A stretch of DNA of 64,000 bases. Origin: Victivallis lenta. GTDB lineage: Bacteria; Verrucomicrobiota; Lentisphaeria; Victivallales; Victivallaceae. The notes beneath the pieces are model-generated. The model worked only from the letters and a program-made list of their open reading frames with translations, did not search any database and was not told where the DNA came from. Position 1 is the stretch's first letter. Each line of letters starts with the position of its first letter. The stretch is from contig NZ_VUNS01000023.1 of the NCBI RefSeq assembly GCF_009695545.1, forward strand, positions 1 to 64,000, given 5' to 3'. Below, piece by piece: positions 15,511 to 24,104 of the stretch. The translations under genes and the position numbers were made by a program.

Positions 15511-16965
15511 ATGGAAAATCCTCAAATCAAATTAGCAGAAGAGGCGATCAATGAAGAGAATCCATGGAGTGATGACAAACTGAAACGCCAAGAGGCAGCA
15601 AAAGACCTGACTAATCTGTTGGAGAATCAGGAAGACGCATTAACCATCAGTTTAAATGGAGAATGGGGAAGTGGAAAAACTTTCATGCTGAAACGCTGGC
15701 AACAGCAACTCAAAAATGATGGTTATTTTGCTATTTATTTTAATGCCTGGGAAGATGATTTTCTCACAGATCCCTTTGTCGCAATTATTGGGCAGCTATG
15801 GAAAGAATTGCGTGCAAGTTCCTTGAAAGAGCTGTGTCAGACGGTAAAGGATGCAGCTATCCCATTTCTAAAACACGCCGGGGTCAACCTGCTCAACAAT
15901 GCCTTTGAAAAACTGACGGGAACTAATTTGACAACAATAACGGAAAAAGAACTGAAAACGGCTTCAGAATCTGCTTTTGACGAATATGTTTCCTTAATCA
16001 GTTACCGAGAGGATCTCAAAAGGCGTTTGCAGGATTTGGCTGACTCTATTTTTACAGAAAGTGGAAGACCTTTAATTTTCATTATTGATGAATTGGATCG
16101 TTGCCGGCCGACATTTGCAATCGAAGTTTTAGAGCGAATAAAACATCTTTTTCATATCAAACATATTATTTTTGTACTGGGCATTGATCGTAAGCAACTT
16201 GGTAAATCAATCCAGGCCGTATATGGCGAAATTGATGTAGAGAATTATCTGCACCGATTTATCGATCTGGATTTCTCTATTCCTCTGAATGATCCTGAGA
16301 TTTTTTTCAATGCCTTATGGGAACGATATAGTATTCCTCAACATTTAGCAGACAAAGCCAATTTTGAAAATCGGAACACTTTTGATATAGATGAAGGGGA
16401 ATCATTTCGGTGGGCTTGTTACGCAATATTATCGTGGCATCATTTCTCTCTACGTGAAATTGAACAAATTTTAAAAATATATACTTTATTGTTACGATCT
16501 ACAAAACCGCACCACTTTACTTGGCCACATTTTGCCCCGATTTTAATTTTCTTAAAATTGAAATATCCAGAATTATATCACCAATATATTGCAGGCAAAT
16601 GCACCGTTTCTGAAATTGCCGATACCATAATTCCTGCAAATTGTCCACAAAAGGAGGATGATAGAATTTATGAGGTTTTAGTAGCTGTTGTTTACGCATC
16701 TTTTGTTTCTGATTATCCTCGCACGGAACAAGAAACAAGCATTCTAGAATTACTTGAACAAATAAAACAAAAAAAAACATTATCAACATCAGCTTATTGT
16801 GCTCAATGCCTTTTGAATAAAACAGAAAGCTTTTATATAAACTTTGTCGACATCTTTTCAAGACTACGGAATACTTTTCAACATAGTAGTGAATATAATT
16901 CAGAAACACTCCGACGGTTAGCAAATAAAATTGATCTTATTAAAAGTGGGAGCAGTGATTTCTGA
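15511..16965 (+). CDS. KAP family P-loop NTPase inside the type I RM operon
   Basis: A 484-aa protein. GEWGSGKT (50-57) is Walker A, YFNAWEDD (76-83) the conserved KAP tryptophan segment, and IIDELDRCRP (191-200) Walker B with the DRC extension. FVLGIDRKQL (221-230) completes the KAP pattern. KAP NTPases are often membrane-linked and occur in several phage-defence gene sets; no membrane helices are evident here. The gene sits between hsdM and hsdS with a two-base and a one-base junction, so it is produced with the RM proteins. It is more AT-rich than hsdM and hsdR, suggesting separate ancestry. The KAP protein may sense infection and gate restriction, or be an independent effector carried in the operon. 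Confidence 0.9.
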   Translation: MENPQIKLAEEAINEENPWSDDKLKRQEAAKDLTNLLENQEDALTISLNGEWGSGKTFMLKRWQQQLKNDGYFAIYFNAWEDDFLTDPFVAIIGQLWKELRASSLKELCQTVKDAAIPFLKHAGVNLLNNAFEKLTGTNLTTITEKELKTASESAFDEYVSLISYREDLKRRLQDLADSIFTESGRPLIFIIDELDRCRPTFAIEVLERIKHLFHIKHIIFVLGIDRKQLGKSIQAVYGEIDVENYLHRFIDLDFSIPLNDPEIFFNALWERYSIPQHLADKANFENRNTFDIDEGESFRWACYAILSWHHFSLREIEQILKIYTLLLRSTKPHHFTWPHFAPILIFLKLKYPELYHQYIAGKCTVSEIADTIIPANCPQKEDDRIYEVLVAVVYASFVSDYPRTEQETSILELLEQIKQKKTLSTSAYCAQCLLNKTESFYINFVDIFSRLRNTFQHSSEYNSETLRRLANKIDLIKSGSSDF

Positions 16966-18302
16966 TGAGAAAATATTCCAGATACGAAAAATATAAACTC
17001 TCCAATATCGACTGGCTCGGAGAGATTCCAGAGCATTGGAATGATTGCGGTCTTACTCATCGAATGGAATCTATTGTTGACTATAGAGGGAAAACTCCTG
17101 AAAAGGTAGATAGCGGCATATTTCTAATCACAGCAAAAAACATCAAAGATGGATATATTGACTACGATGCGTCGCAAGAATTTGTAAGAGAGGAAGATTA
17201 TTTTGAAATTATGCAACGAGGGCTTCCCTGTATCGGGGATATTCTTATGACAACAGAAGCCCCCTTGGGCAATATTGCTCAGGTTGACAATACCAATGTT
17301 GCGTTAGCACAGCGCATTATCAAATTTTCTGCCCGTAAAGATAGTTTTCAAAATCATTTTCTTTATTATCAACTACGTTCGTCATTCTTTAAATCGCAAC
17401 TCGAAAAATTTGCGACAGGATCAACTGCGTTAGGAATAAAAGCTGAACGCTTCTGCTATCTCAAATTATTATATCCGCCTCTTCTTGAGCAACAAAAGAT
17501 TGCTGACTTTCTGGATCGGGAAACCGCTAAGATTGATTCTTTGATTCAGAAGCGGAATGATTTGATCAAGTTGTTGCAGGAAAAACGTTCCGCCGTGATT
17601 TCCCATGCCGTCACCAGGGGGATTGATCCTACGGTCAGACTCAAGCCCTCCAATATCGACTGGCTCGGAGAGATTCCAGAACACTGGGAGGCCATACCAT
17701 TAAAATATTTATTATACGAAAAGTTAAAATACGGGGCAAATGAATTAGCCATTGATGAGGATGAAACTCAACCTCGATTTGTAAGAATAACCGATATTTC
17801 CGATGATGGGACATTGCGTCCAGATACTTTCAAATCAATAGACATCCAAATAGCAAAAGAATATTTATTGGCAGAAAATGATTTGCTTTTTGCCCGGAGT
17901 GGAGCCACTGTGGGAAAAACATTCCTTTACCAGAAATCCTGGGGAGTTACTGCTTTTGCCGGGTATTTAATAAGAGCGCGTTTTTCTCTTCATAAGGCAA
18001 ATTCAAAATTTATTTTCTTTTGTACAAGAAGTAGCTTTTATTGGCAATGGATCAAGGCTGCAACAATTCAAGCAACAATTCAAAATGTCAGTGCTGAAAA
18101 ATATGCGAGTTTTTGTTTTCCATTACCACCTCTTCTGGAGCAGCAGAAGATTGTCGACTTTCTGGCTCGGGAAACCGCTAAGATTGATTCTTTGATTGAA
18201 AAAGAGAAGCAAATCATTGAGAAAATGAAAGAATATCGCACCGCCCTGATCAGCGCCGCTGTCACCGGAAAAGTTGATGTGAGAGGAGAAGAAAATGCCT
18301 AA
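16965..18302 (+). CDS. hsdS: Type I restriction-modification specificity subunit
   Basis: A 445-aa S subunit with the usual two halves. Each half starts with SNIDWLGEIPEHW, contains a variable target recognition domain and ends with a conserved helix LLEQQKI(A/V)DFL.RETAKIDSLI. Two recognition domains define a bipartite DNA target; the sequence cannot be predicted by eye. The start overlaps the KAP stop (TGATG) and the end overlaps the next gene by eight bases. Long exact DNA repeats join the two halves (see the repeat entry), which would allow domain swapping by recombination. Confidence 0.95.
   Translation: MRKYSRYEKYKLSNIDWLGEIPEHWNDCGLTHRMESIVDYRGKTPEKVDSGIFLITAKNIKDGYIDYDASQEFVREEDYFEIMQRGLPCIGDILMTTEAPLGNIAQVDNTNVALAQRIIKFSARKDSFQNHFLYYQLRSSFFKSQLEKFATGSTALGIKAERFCYLKLLYPPLLEQQKIADFLDRETAKIDSLIQKRNDLIKLLQEKRSAVISHAVTRGIDPTVRLKPSNIDWLGEIPEHWEAIPLKYLLYEKLKYGANELAIDEDETQPRFVRITDISDDGTLRPDTFKSIDIQIAKEYLLAENDLLFARSGATVGKTFLYQKSWGVTAFAGYLIRARFSLHKANSKFIFFCTRSSFYWQWIKAATIQATIQNVSAEKYASFCFPLPPLLEQQKIVDFLARETAKIDSLIEKEKQIIEKMKEYRTALISAAVTGKVDVRGEENA
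17000..17680 (+). repeat. Direct repeats within hsdS
   Basis: A 33-bp exact repeat starts at 17000 and at 17648 (beginning CTCCAATATCGACTGG). A second exact repeat of 30 bp occurs at 17517-17546 and 18168-18197 (beginning CGGGAAACCGCTAAG). They flank the two recognition domains in equivalent places. Such repeats are substrates for homologous exchange of recognition domains in type I systems. Confidence 0.85.
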
Positions 18303-20058
18303 CTGTATATCACGAATCAGGATTAAAAACGTTAAGGGGTTTTCAGATCAAACTTTTAATACTGAAATTATTGCTAACAAATTGCATATTTTTGTTGCGC
18401 CAAACGGGTTTGGGAAAACTTCGTTTGCAACCGCGTTCAATTCGTTGAACCGAAACAGAATCGACCTAGATGAAAAAAAAACTCATAGATGCAACATCAG
18501 CAAGAAACCAGAAATAGAATTGGATTATAATGCTGATTCAGAAGTAACTACCTATAAGGCGACAGAAAAATCAAATACTATTTCTGGAATTTTTGACATT
18601 TTTGTAATCAAAAGTCGTTTGGAATCTCATGCACAAAGACAGAATCATGGTCGCTATTCCACTGCGATTGCTTCAATGCGAATAAAACCAATTACACTGA
18701 TTAACACAATTCCCCCTCTGCGTAGTTTTACTTACTCCATAAGAACAATTCGCAATGTTTTTGGCGCTAATGCCAATAAGCTTATCTTAAACATATCTCC
18801 TATTTTAAACAACAAAGAAGTGATATGTTATTTAGATTCTGTAATCAACTGGCATGAGTTATCTTTGAAAAGAACATTAATAATATTTGATGATATTCTT
18901 AATCAATCACGAGAGATAAATGGCAGTAAAGATTACATTGTTGAAAAACTACAAACAACTTGTTTACCTAATATAGAAAGCAATCTAACCATAAAAAATG
19001 CTATTGATCATATCGTGACCTCTTGTAATATTACTTCTCGAATGGAAGCTTTTTTTGTCCTATGGCAGTTGAACTATTTAAAGCTACATGACTCTAATTT
19101 TTCTTCTGTATTGAAATATTATGAATTTTGTATTTTAAAAGAACAATACACCAAAACAATACAAGATTTCAATTCGTCATGGAACAACATTGAACCTAAG
19201 AAACTCGGACAATCATTAGTCGTTAGTTTTCCAGAAGCAGATTACATGTCAAATGGTCAAAGAGATCTCTTATCTTTTGTACTATTGCTAAAAAAAGCAG
19301 AGCAGCATTTCAAAAAAGAAAAATGTATCTTGATAATCGATGAAATTTTTGATTATTTAGATGATGCAAATCTTGTTGCTTTTCAATACTATATTTCAAA
19401 ATTTATTCAAGATTTCAAGTCGCAAAAGCGTGAGTTATATCCAATTCTCATGACACATCTTGATCCAATGCTATTTGCTCATTTCCGGCTTAATGGTTAT
19501 AAAACTCATTACCTAGATGATAGAAAATTTTCTGATAGCCTTCATCTTTTAAAGCTTATAAAAGAACGAAGCAACGACAAAATTAAAGATTTTGTAGACC
19601 ATTACTTATTTCATTACGATCCTGAACCTGCAGAAAGATCTACAGAATTTTTGTCACTAGGAATCAAAAAAAATTTCTCTGATACAGCAACGTTTCATCC
19701 ATTGATCATTAAAGAAGTAAAACAATATCTGAATGGTCAACCTGCAGACCCATTTGCTGTTTGTATTGCGACAAGAGTTCGAATTGAAAAAAATGCATGT
19801 GATCAATTATCTACCCCTGAACTAAAAAGAGAATTTATCACCACTCATGAGACTATCAAGAAATTAGAGTTTTGCCTCAAAAAAGGAGTAGAAATTCCGG
19901 AAATATATTTCCTACTTAGCATTATTTATAACTCAACACTGCATGCTACTGATAAGAATGCGGAAACAATAGCAAAGCAACTTTTACGAAATTTAACTAA
20001 TATAACTATAAAAAATATGATTGCCTCGCTTTTTCCTGAATTTAAGGAGGAAAGATAA
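18295..20058 (+). CDS. ABC-type (SMC/RecF-like) ATPase inside the type I RM operon
   Basis: A 587-aa protein. Walker A APNGFGKTS (35-43), an ABC-signature-like MSNGQRDLLSF near 318-328, Walker B ILIIDEIFDYLDD near 345-357 and an MTHLDP switch-histidine segment near 386. No long coiled-coil is evident between the halves, unlike SMC or Rad50. ATPases of this broad type include PrrC and RloC, anticodon nucleases that guard type I RM systems, and OLD/Gabija ATPases. I see no motif that proves a nuclease here. The gene is markedly AT-rich compared with hsdM and hsdR, has a good ribosome site (AGAGGAG) and overlaps hsdS. A guard or back-up effector tied to RM status is plausible but unproved. Confidence 0.85.
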   Translation: MPNCISRIRIKNVKGFSDQTFNTEIIANKLHIFVAPNGFGKTSFATAFNSLNRNRIDLDEKKTHRCNISKKPEIELDYNADSEVTTYKATEKSNTISGIFDIFVIKSRLESHAQRQNHGRYSTAIASMRIKPITLINTIPPLRSFTYSIRTIRNVFGANANKLILNISPILNNKEVICYLDSVINWHELSLKRTLIIFDDILNQSREINGSKDYIVEKLQTTCLPNIESNLTIKNAIDHIVTSCNITSRMEAFFVLWQLNYLKLHDSNFSSVLKYYEFCILKEQYTKTIQDFNSSWNNIEPKKLGQSLVVSFPEADYMSNGQRDLLSFVLLLKKAEQHFKKEKCILIIDEIFDYLDDANLVAFQYYISKFIQDFKSQKRELYPILMTHLDPMLFAHFRLNGYKTHYLDDRKFSDSLHLLKLIKERSNDKIKDFVDHYLFHYDPEPAERSTEFLSLGIKKNFSDTATFHPLIIKEVKQYLNGQPADPFAVCIATRVRIEKNACDQLSTPELKREFITTHETIKKLEFCLKKGVEIPEIYFLLSIIYNSTLHATDKNAETIAKQLLRNLTNITIKNMIASLFPEFKEER

Positions 20059-20061
20059 ATT

Positions 20062-23000
20062 ATGCTGCATACCTCTGAAAAGGCTTTTGAGAATTATATT
20101 CAGGAAGCTATGGCTGCCGGGGGATGGAGCGTTGGCGACAAGACGCTTTGGGATAAAGAAGCCGCGATCTTTCCGGAATATGTCCTCCGTTTCATAAAGG
20201 GGACTCAGCCTCAGCTCTGGACACAGATGGAACAGCTCCACGGGGTGGAGCTGCCCGGTCTCCTCATCAAAACTCTGCTCAAAGAGCGGATCAACAAGGG
20301 GACCATGCACATCATCCGGCACGGATTCAAATTTTACGGGAAAACATTCAAACTTGCTTATTTCAAACCCGCACACGGAATGAATCCGGAAGCTCTGGCA
20401 CTTTACGATCAGAATCAATTTCATGTCACCCGGCAAATTCCCTGCCACCCCAATGACAACAGCACCATCGATATGCTGCTCTCTCTGAACGGTATCCCCC
20501 TGATGACGCTGGAACTCAAAAATCCCGCGACCGGCCAAACCTGGCGCGATGCCGTCAACCAATATCAGACCGACCGAAACCCGCATGCTCCTCTGTTCCT
20601 CTTCCAGAAAGGCGCTGTCGTACATTTTGCCGTCGACCCCGAAGAGGTCTACATGACCACCAAGCTCAATGGAGCAAAAACATTTTTCCTGCCGTTCAAT
20701 CGCGGCAGCAATCCCGGCGATATCGACTGCGGCGCCGGCAATCCAGCCAATCCCGACGGATACCGGACCGCCTATTTGTGGGAGGAGGTTCTGAACCGTG
20801 ACAGCTTCATGGATCTCATCAACCACTTCATCTTCCTTGAGACCAAGAAAGAGATTCAATACGACGATGCCGGAATCCGGCGGGAAGTCACCAAGGAGAC
20901 GATGATCTTTCCCCGTTATCATCAGCTGCTTTGCATCCGGGATTTAACCCGTCTGGCCGCACAGGAGGGCGCAGGGCATAACTATCTCATTCAACACTCC
21001 GCCGGGTCCGGGAAAACCAATTCCATTTCATGGCTTTCGCATCGGCTGGCTTCTCTTCACAACCAGGAGGATCAGAAAATCTTCGACTGTGTGGTCGTTA
21101 TCACTGATCGCCGGGTTCTGGATAAACAGCTCCAAGATGCGATTTACCAGATCGAACATGCCGCAGGAGTCGTCGTTCCCGTCGATGAGAATACGACTCA
21201 GCTCGCCAATGCCCTGATCGACGGAACCAAAATTGTCATTACTACTCTGCAGAAATTCCCCTTTGTCCTGCAGTCTCTTCTGCGGATCGCGGGTGCGGAA
21301 AACGTGGATGCCCCCTCTGCCGAGGCCCTCACCCAAGCACGGAAATTTGCCAGCACCATCAGCACTCGGCGATATGCGGTGATCGTTGATGAGGCGCATT
21401 CCAGTCAGTCCGGAGAATCCGCCCGAGAACTCAAGCAGATCCTCGGAGCCGCTCCGATTGAAGAAGAGGAAGACTGGCAGGACAACCTTTGCCGAATCAT
21501 GGAGTCACGCAAACAACAGCAGAATGTCAGCTTCTTCGCATTTACCGCTACGCCCAAAGGAAAAACCCTCGAAATCTTCGGACGTAAAAATGCCTCGGGG
21601 AAACCGGAGCCCACCTGCTTCTATTCCATGAAACAGGCCATCGAAGAACATTTCATTCTTGATGTTCTCCAGAACTATGTCACTTATAAAACCTATTTCG
21701 GGTTGGTGAAGAAAATCGAAGACGATCCCACAATGCCCAAGAAAAAGGCAACGAAAAAACTGGGCAAGTTTCTAAATATCATGCCTTACAATATCGAGCA
21801 GAAAATCGAGATCATCATCGAACATTTCCGCGCCCATATCAAACCCCTTCTGGGGGGGCGCGCCAAAGCAATGGTGGTAACTTCATCTCGTTTGCAGGCA
21901 GTTCGTTACATGAAGGCTTTTCAGCGTTATATTGCAGAAAACCACTATACAGATGTTCGCCCGCTTGTTGCCTTCAGCGGCAAAGTCAAAGACGATGACA
22001 TTGAATATACTGAACCGGGAATGAATATCGATCTGGTCACCGGAAAATCCATTTCCGAAGCTCAACTTCCGGACAAATTCAGCACGCCGGATTATCAGGT
22101 TTTGCTGGTTGCAAATAAATATCAAACCGGATTTGACCAGCCTTTGCTCTGTGCAATGTATGTGGATAAACATCTGGATGGAGTTCAGGCTGTCCAAACC
22201 CTTTCCCGGTTAAATCGGATTGCCCCCGGCAAAGAGAGTGTTTTTGTCATGGATTTTGCCAATGAAGCGGAAAATATCCTGAAGGCCTTCAGTCCGTTTT
22301 ATCGCGTAACTCAACTTGACGAAGTATCCGACCCGACGCATCTGGAATTGCTCAAGCATGAGCTGAATGCGACCCAGATCTATCTATGGTCGGAAGTGGA
22401 GAATTTCTGCCGTATTTTCTATAAGCCACTGGCAAAACAGAGTTCCACAGACCATGCCCAGATGGAACATTTTGTACAGCCGGCAACGGATCGCTTCAAG
22501 AATGCCGACAAGGAGTTGCAGGAAGAATTTTACAGCAAACTCGGGGCCTATATTTCTCTCTACTCTTTTCTCAGTCAGATTATGCCATACTCCGATGAAG
22601 AGCTGGAGATGCTTTACGCTTATGCGCGCTATCTCAAAACTCATATCCACCCCGACACCGGAATAGTTGAGCCTCACCCGGAAAAAGGAGTCGAATTGGA
22701 ATATTATCGCCTGAGCAAAACCATGGAAGGCAGCATTAATCTTGCCAGTAGCGAAACGGTGCCGGTAAAGAGCCCGACGGCGGTGGGAACAGGCAGTCAG
22801 GAAGATGAAGAGAAACCTCTTTCCGAAATCATCAAGGTTCTGAACGATAAACTGGGAACCGACTTTACCGATGAGGATCGGTTGTTTTTTGAACAGATTC
22901 AGGAAAAAGCCATCCATGACGAACGAATCATTCAAATCCAGAAGGCTAACCCGCTGGATAAATTTGCACTGGGGATCAAAGAAATCATCGAATCCCTGAT

Positions 23001-23142
23001 GATACAGCGAATGTCGGAAAACGATGCGATTGTTTCCCGCTACATGGATGACAAGGATTTTCAGAAAACAATATTCCCAATTCTCGCAAAAAATATTTTC
23101 AACAATATTCAGACTATGAATAGCGAAAGGAGTAACCTGTAA
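20062..23142 (+). CDS. hsdR: Type I restriction endonuclease subunit R
   Basis: A 1026-aa R subunit. The N-terminal nuclease domain has Asp137 and ELK at 151-153 (D...ExK), typical of HsdR. The translocase follows: Walker A HSAGSGKT near 312-319, VIVDEAH near 440-446, FFAFTATPKG (motif III) and a second RecA domain with QTGFDQPLL and QTLSRLNR (motif VI). The C-terminal helical region that binds the methylase complex extends to the end. Length is normal for the family. It closes the hsdM-KAP-hsdS-ATPase-hsdR operon, four bases after the ATPase gene, and is followed by two terminator-like hairpins. Confidence 0.95.
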   Translation: MLHTSEKAFENYIQEAMAAGGWSVGDKTLWDKEAAIFPEYVLRFIKGTQPQLWTQMEQLHGVELPGLLIKTLLKERINKGTMHIIRHGFKFYGKTFKLAYFKPAHGMNPEALALYDQNQFHVTRQIPCHPNDNSTIDMLLSLNGIPLMTLELKNPATGQTWRDAVNQYQTDRNPHAPLFLFQKGAVVHFAVDPEEVYMTTKLNGAKTFFLPFNRGSNPGDIDCGAGNPANPDGYRTAYLWEEVLNRDSFMDLINHFIFLETKKEIQYDDAGIRREVTKETMIFPRYHQLLCIRDLTRLAAQEGAGHNYLIQHSAGSGKTNSISWLSHRLASLHNQEDQKIFDCVVVITDRRVLDKQLQDAIYQIEHAAGVVVPVDENTTQLANALIDGTKIVITTLQKFPFVLQSLLRIAGAENVDAPSAEALTQARKFASTISTRRYAVIVDEAHSSQSGESARELKQILGAAPIEEEEDWQDNLCRIMESRKQQQNVSFFAFTATPKGKTLEIFGRKNASGKPEPTCFYSMKQAIEEHFILDVLQNYVTYKTYFGLVKKIEDDPTMPKKKATKKLGKFLNIMPYNIEQKIEIIIEHFRAHIKPLLGGRAKAMVVTSSRLQAVRYMKAFQRYIAENHYTDVRPLVAFSGKVKDDDIEYTEPGMNIDLVTGKSISEAQLPDKFSTPDYQVLLVANKYQTGFDQPLLCAMYVDKHLDGVQAVQTLSRLNRIAPGKESVFVMDFANEAENILKAFSPFYRVTQLDEVSDPTHLELLKHELNATQIYLWSEVENFCRIFYKPLAKQSSTDHAQMEHFVQPATDRFKNADKELQEEFYSKLGAYISLYSFLSQIMPYSDEELEMLYAYARYLKTHIHPDTGIVEPHPEKGVELEYYRLSKTMEGSINLASSETVPVKSPTAVGTGSQEDEEKPLSEIIKVLNDKLGTDFTDEDRLFFEQIQEKAIHDERIIQIQKANPLDKFALGIKEIIESLMIQRMSENDAIVSRYMDDKDFQKTIFPILAKNIFNNIQTMNSERSNL

Positions 23143-23209
23143 TAGGCTAAACCCCTTATTCCTCTCTTATGAGTATCAGATAAATTCTCCCATGAACAGT
23201 ATAAGAACA

Positions 23210-23250
23210 CCCTCTACCGGATCGTGGCCGGTGGAGGGCTTGTTGTTTCT
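23210..23250 (+). terminator. Terminator after hsdR
   Basis: CCCTCTACCGG (23210-23220) and CCGGTGGAGGG (23228-23238) form an 11-bp stem with one T-G pair and a seven-base loop. It is followed by CTTGTTGTTTCTTT, a T-rich tail. Confidence 0.7.
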
Positions 23251-23262
23251 TTGCGGGAAAGT

Positions 23263-23284
23263 GTCGCCCGTGGGCGACGTTTTT
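23263..23284 (+). terminator. Second terminator-like hairpin after hsdR
   Basis: GTCGCC (23263-23268) and GGCGAC (23273-23278) with a CGTG loop, followed by GTTTTT. It touches the stop codon of the convergent gene at 23283. Confidence 0.5.
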
Positions 23285-23987
23285 ACCAGAGTTTTTCCAA
23301 TTCCTGTTCCTGGCGGCGGAGAATTTCGATTCTCAGCTGCTCTTTTTCCTCTGGAACAAAGGCGATTCCGAGAGGTTTCAGCTCCTTTACCGCAGTAATC
23401 AGGGCCTGTCTTGATTTCGTGCTTTCTATCAGCTCGGACACCGTTGTGCGTGTGTCGAGCTTTCGTTTCAGCACATAGCTGAAAAAACTTTCTTCATCGC
23501 ATGGGCCGAATTTTTCGATCAGCTCATCATCGAGAATCCGTTTACGATATTCATCAACTTGCTTTTCAAGCTGTCTGCGGTTCGGGATCCCGCCGTTTGC
23601 GGCCTCCCGAGCATTGTTCCAAATTTTTACGACTGCTTCCGGAGGCAGCGAGGCAAGTGGGCGAATCAATCGCTCCGGAATCAGCGTTCGGGAATCCTCC
23701 GGCAAAAGACTCCGCACCCGGTAACAGGTAATCAAACGATAACCATAGGAGCGATCGATGTGAAACATCTCCTCGCAGTAACACTGGAACGATTTATACC
23801 CGCGCAGCAGATAGAGCTTCTCCTTTCTGATCCGTTCAAGCAGCATGCCGATTTCAAAACAGTGCCCGACTCCGGTTCTGATCCGATCTTCGAGGTTGAC
23901 CAGCTCGTCCAACTCCTGCTCCTCAGGAGTCTCGATTACAGCCACCGCTGAGTTTTGACTTTCATTTTGTTCCTCTTTCACCATCAT
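23283..23987 (-). CDS. Element maintenance protein with HTH-like RSYAYR segment
   Basis: A 234-aa protein. Residues 31-90 (NLEDRIRTG, then EIGMLLERIR, then YKSFQCYCEE and IDRSYGYRLI) match a pattern common in plasmid and integrative-element proteins in which a helix-turn-helix segment S-R-S-x-A/G-Y-R-L-I follows F..YC. Such proteins are often called ParB-like or DUF3102-like. The C-terminal half is helical and charged. It is the last gene of the minus-strand replication module and may act in replication control or partition. Start uncertain: ATG 23987 or 23984 (AAGAGG close upstream) or ATG 24020. Confidence 0.65.
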   Translation of the reverse strand: MMVKEEQNESQNSAVAVIETPEEQELDELVNLEDRIRTGVGHCFEIGMLLERIRKEKLYLLRGYKSFQCYCEEMFHIDRSYGYRLITCYRVRSLLPEDSRTLIPERLIRPLASLPPEAVVKIWNNAREAANGGIPNRRQLEKQVDEYRKRILDDELIEKFGPCDEESFFSYVLKRKLDTRTTVSELIESTKSRQALITAVKELKPLGIAFVPEEKEQLRIEILRRQEQELEKLW

Positions 23988-24104
23988 CCTCTTCTCACTC
24001 TTCCTTTTTGCTTCTAGCATAACAGCCCGGACCAGACTACGAAAAACGCATTCGTGAATCCGGGCTCCATGAAACCAGGCGGAAAAGACGCTTCTTCTTC
24101 ACCC

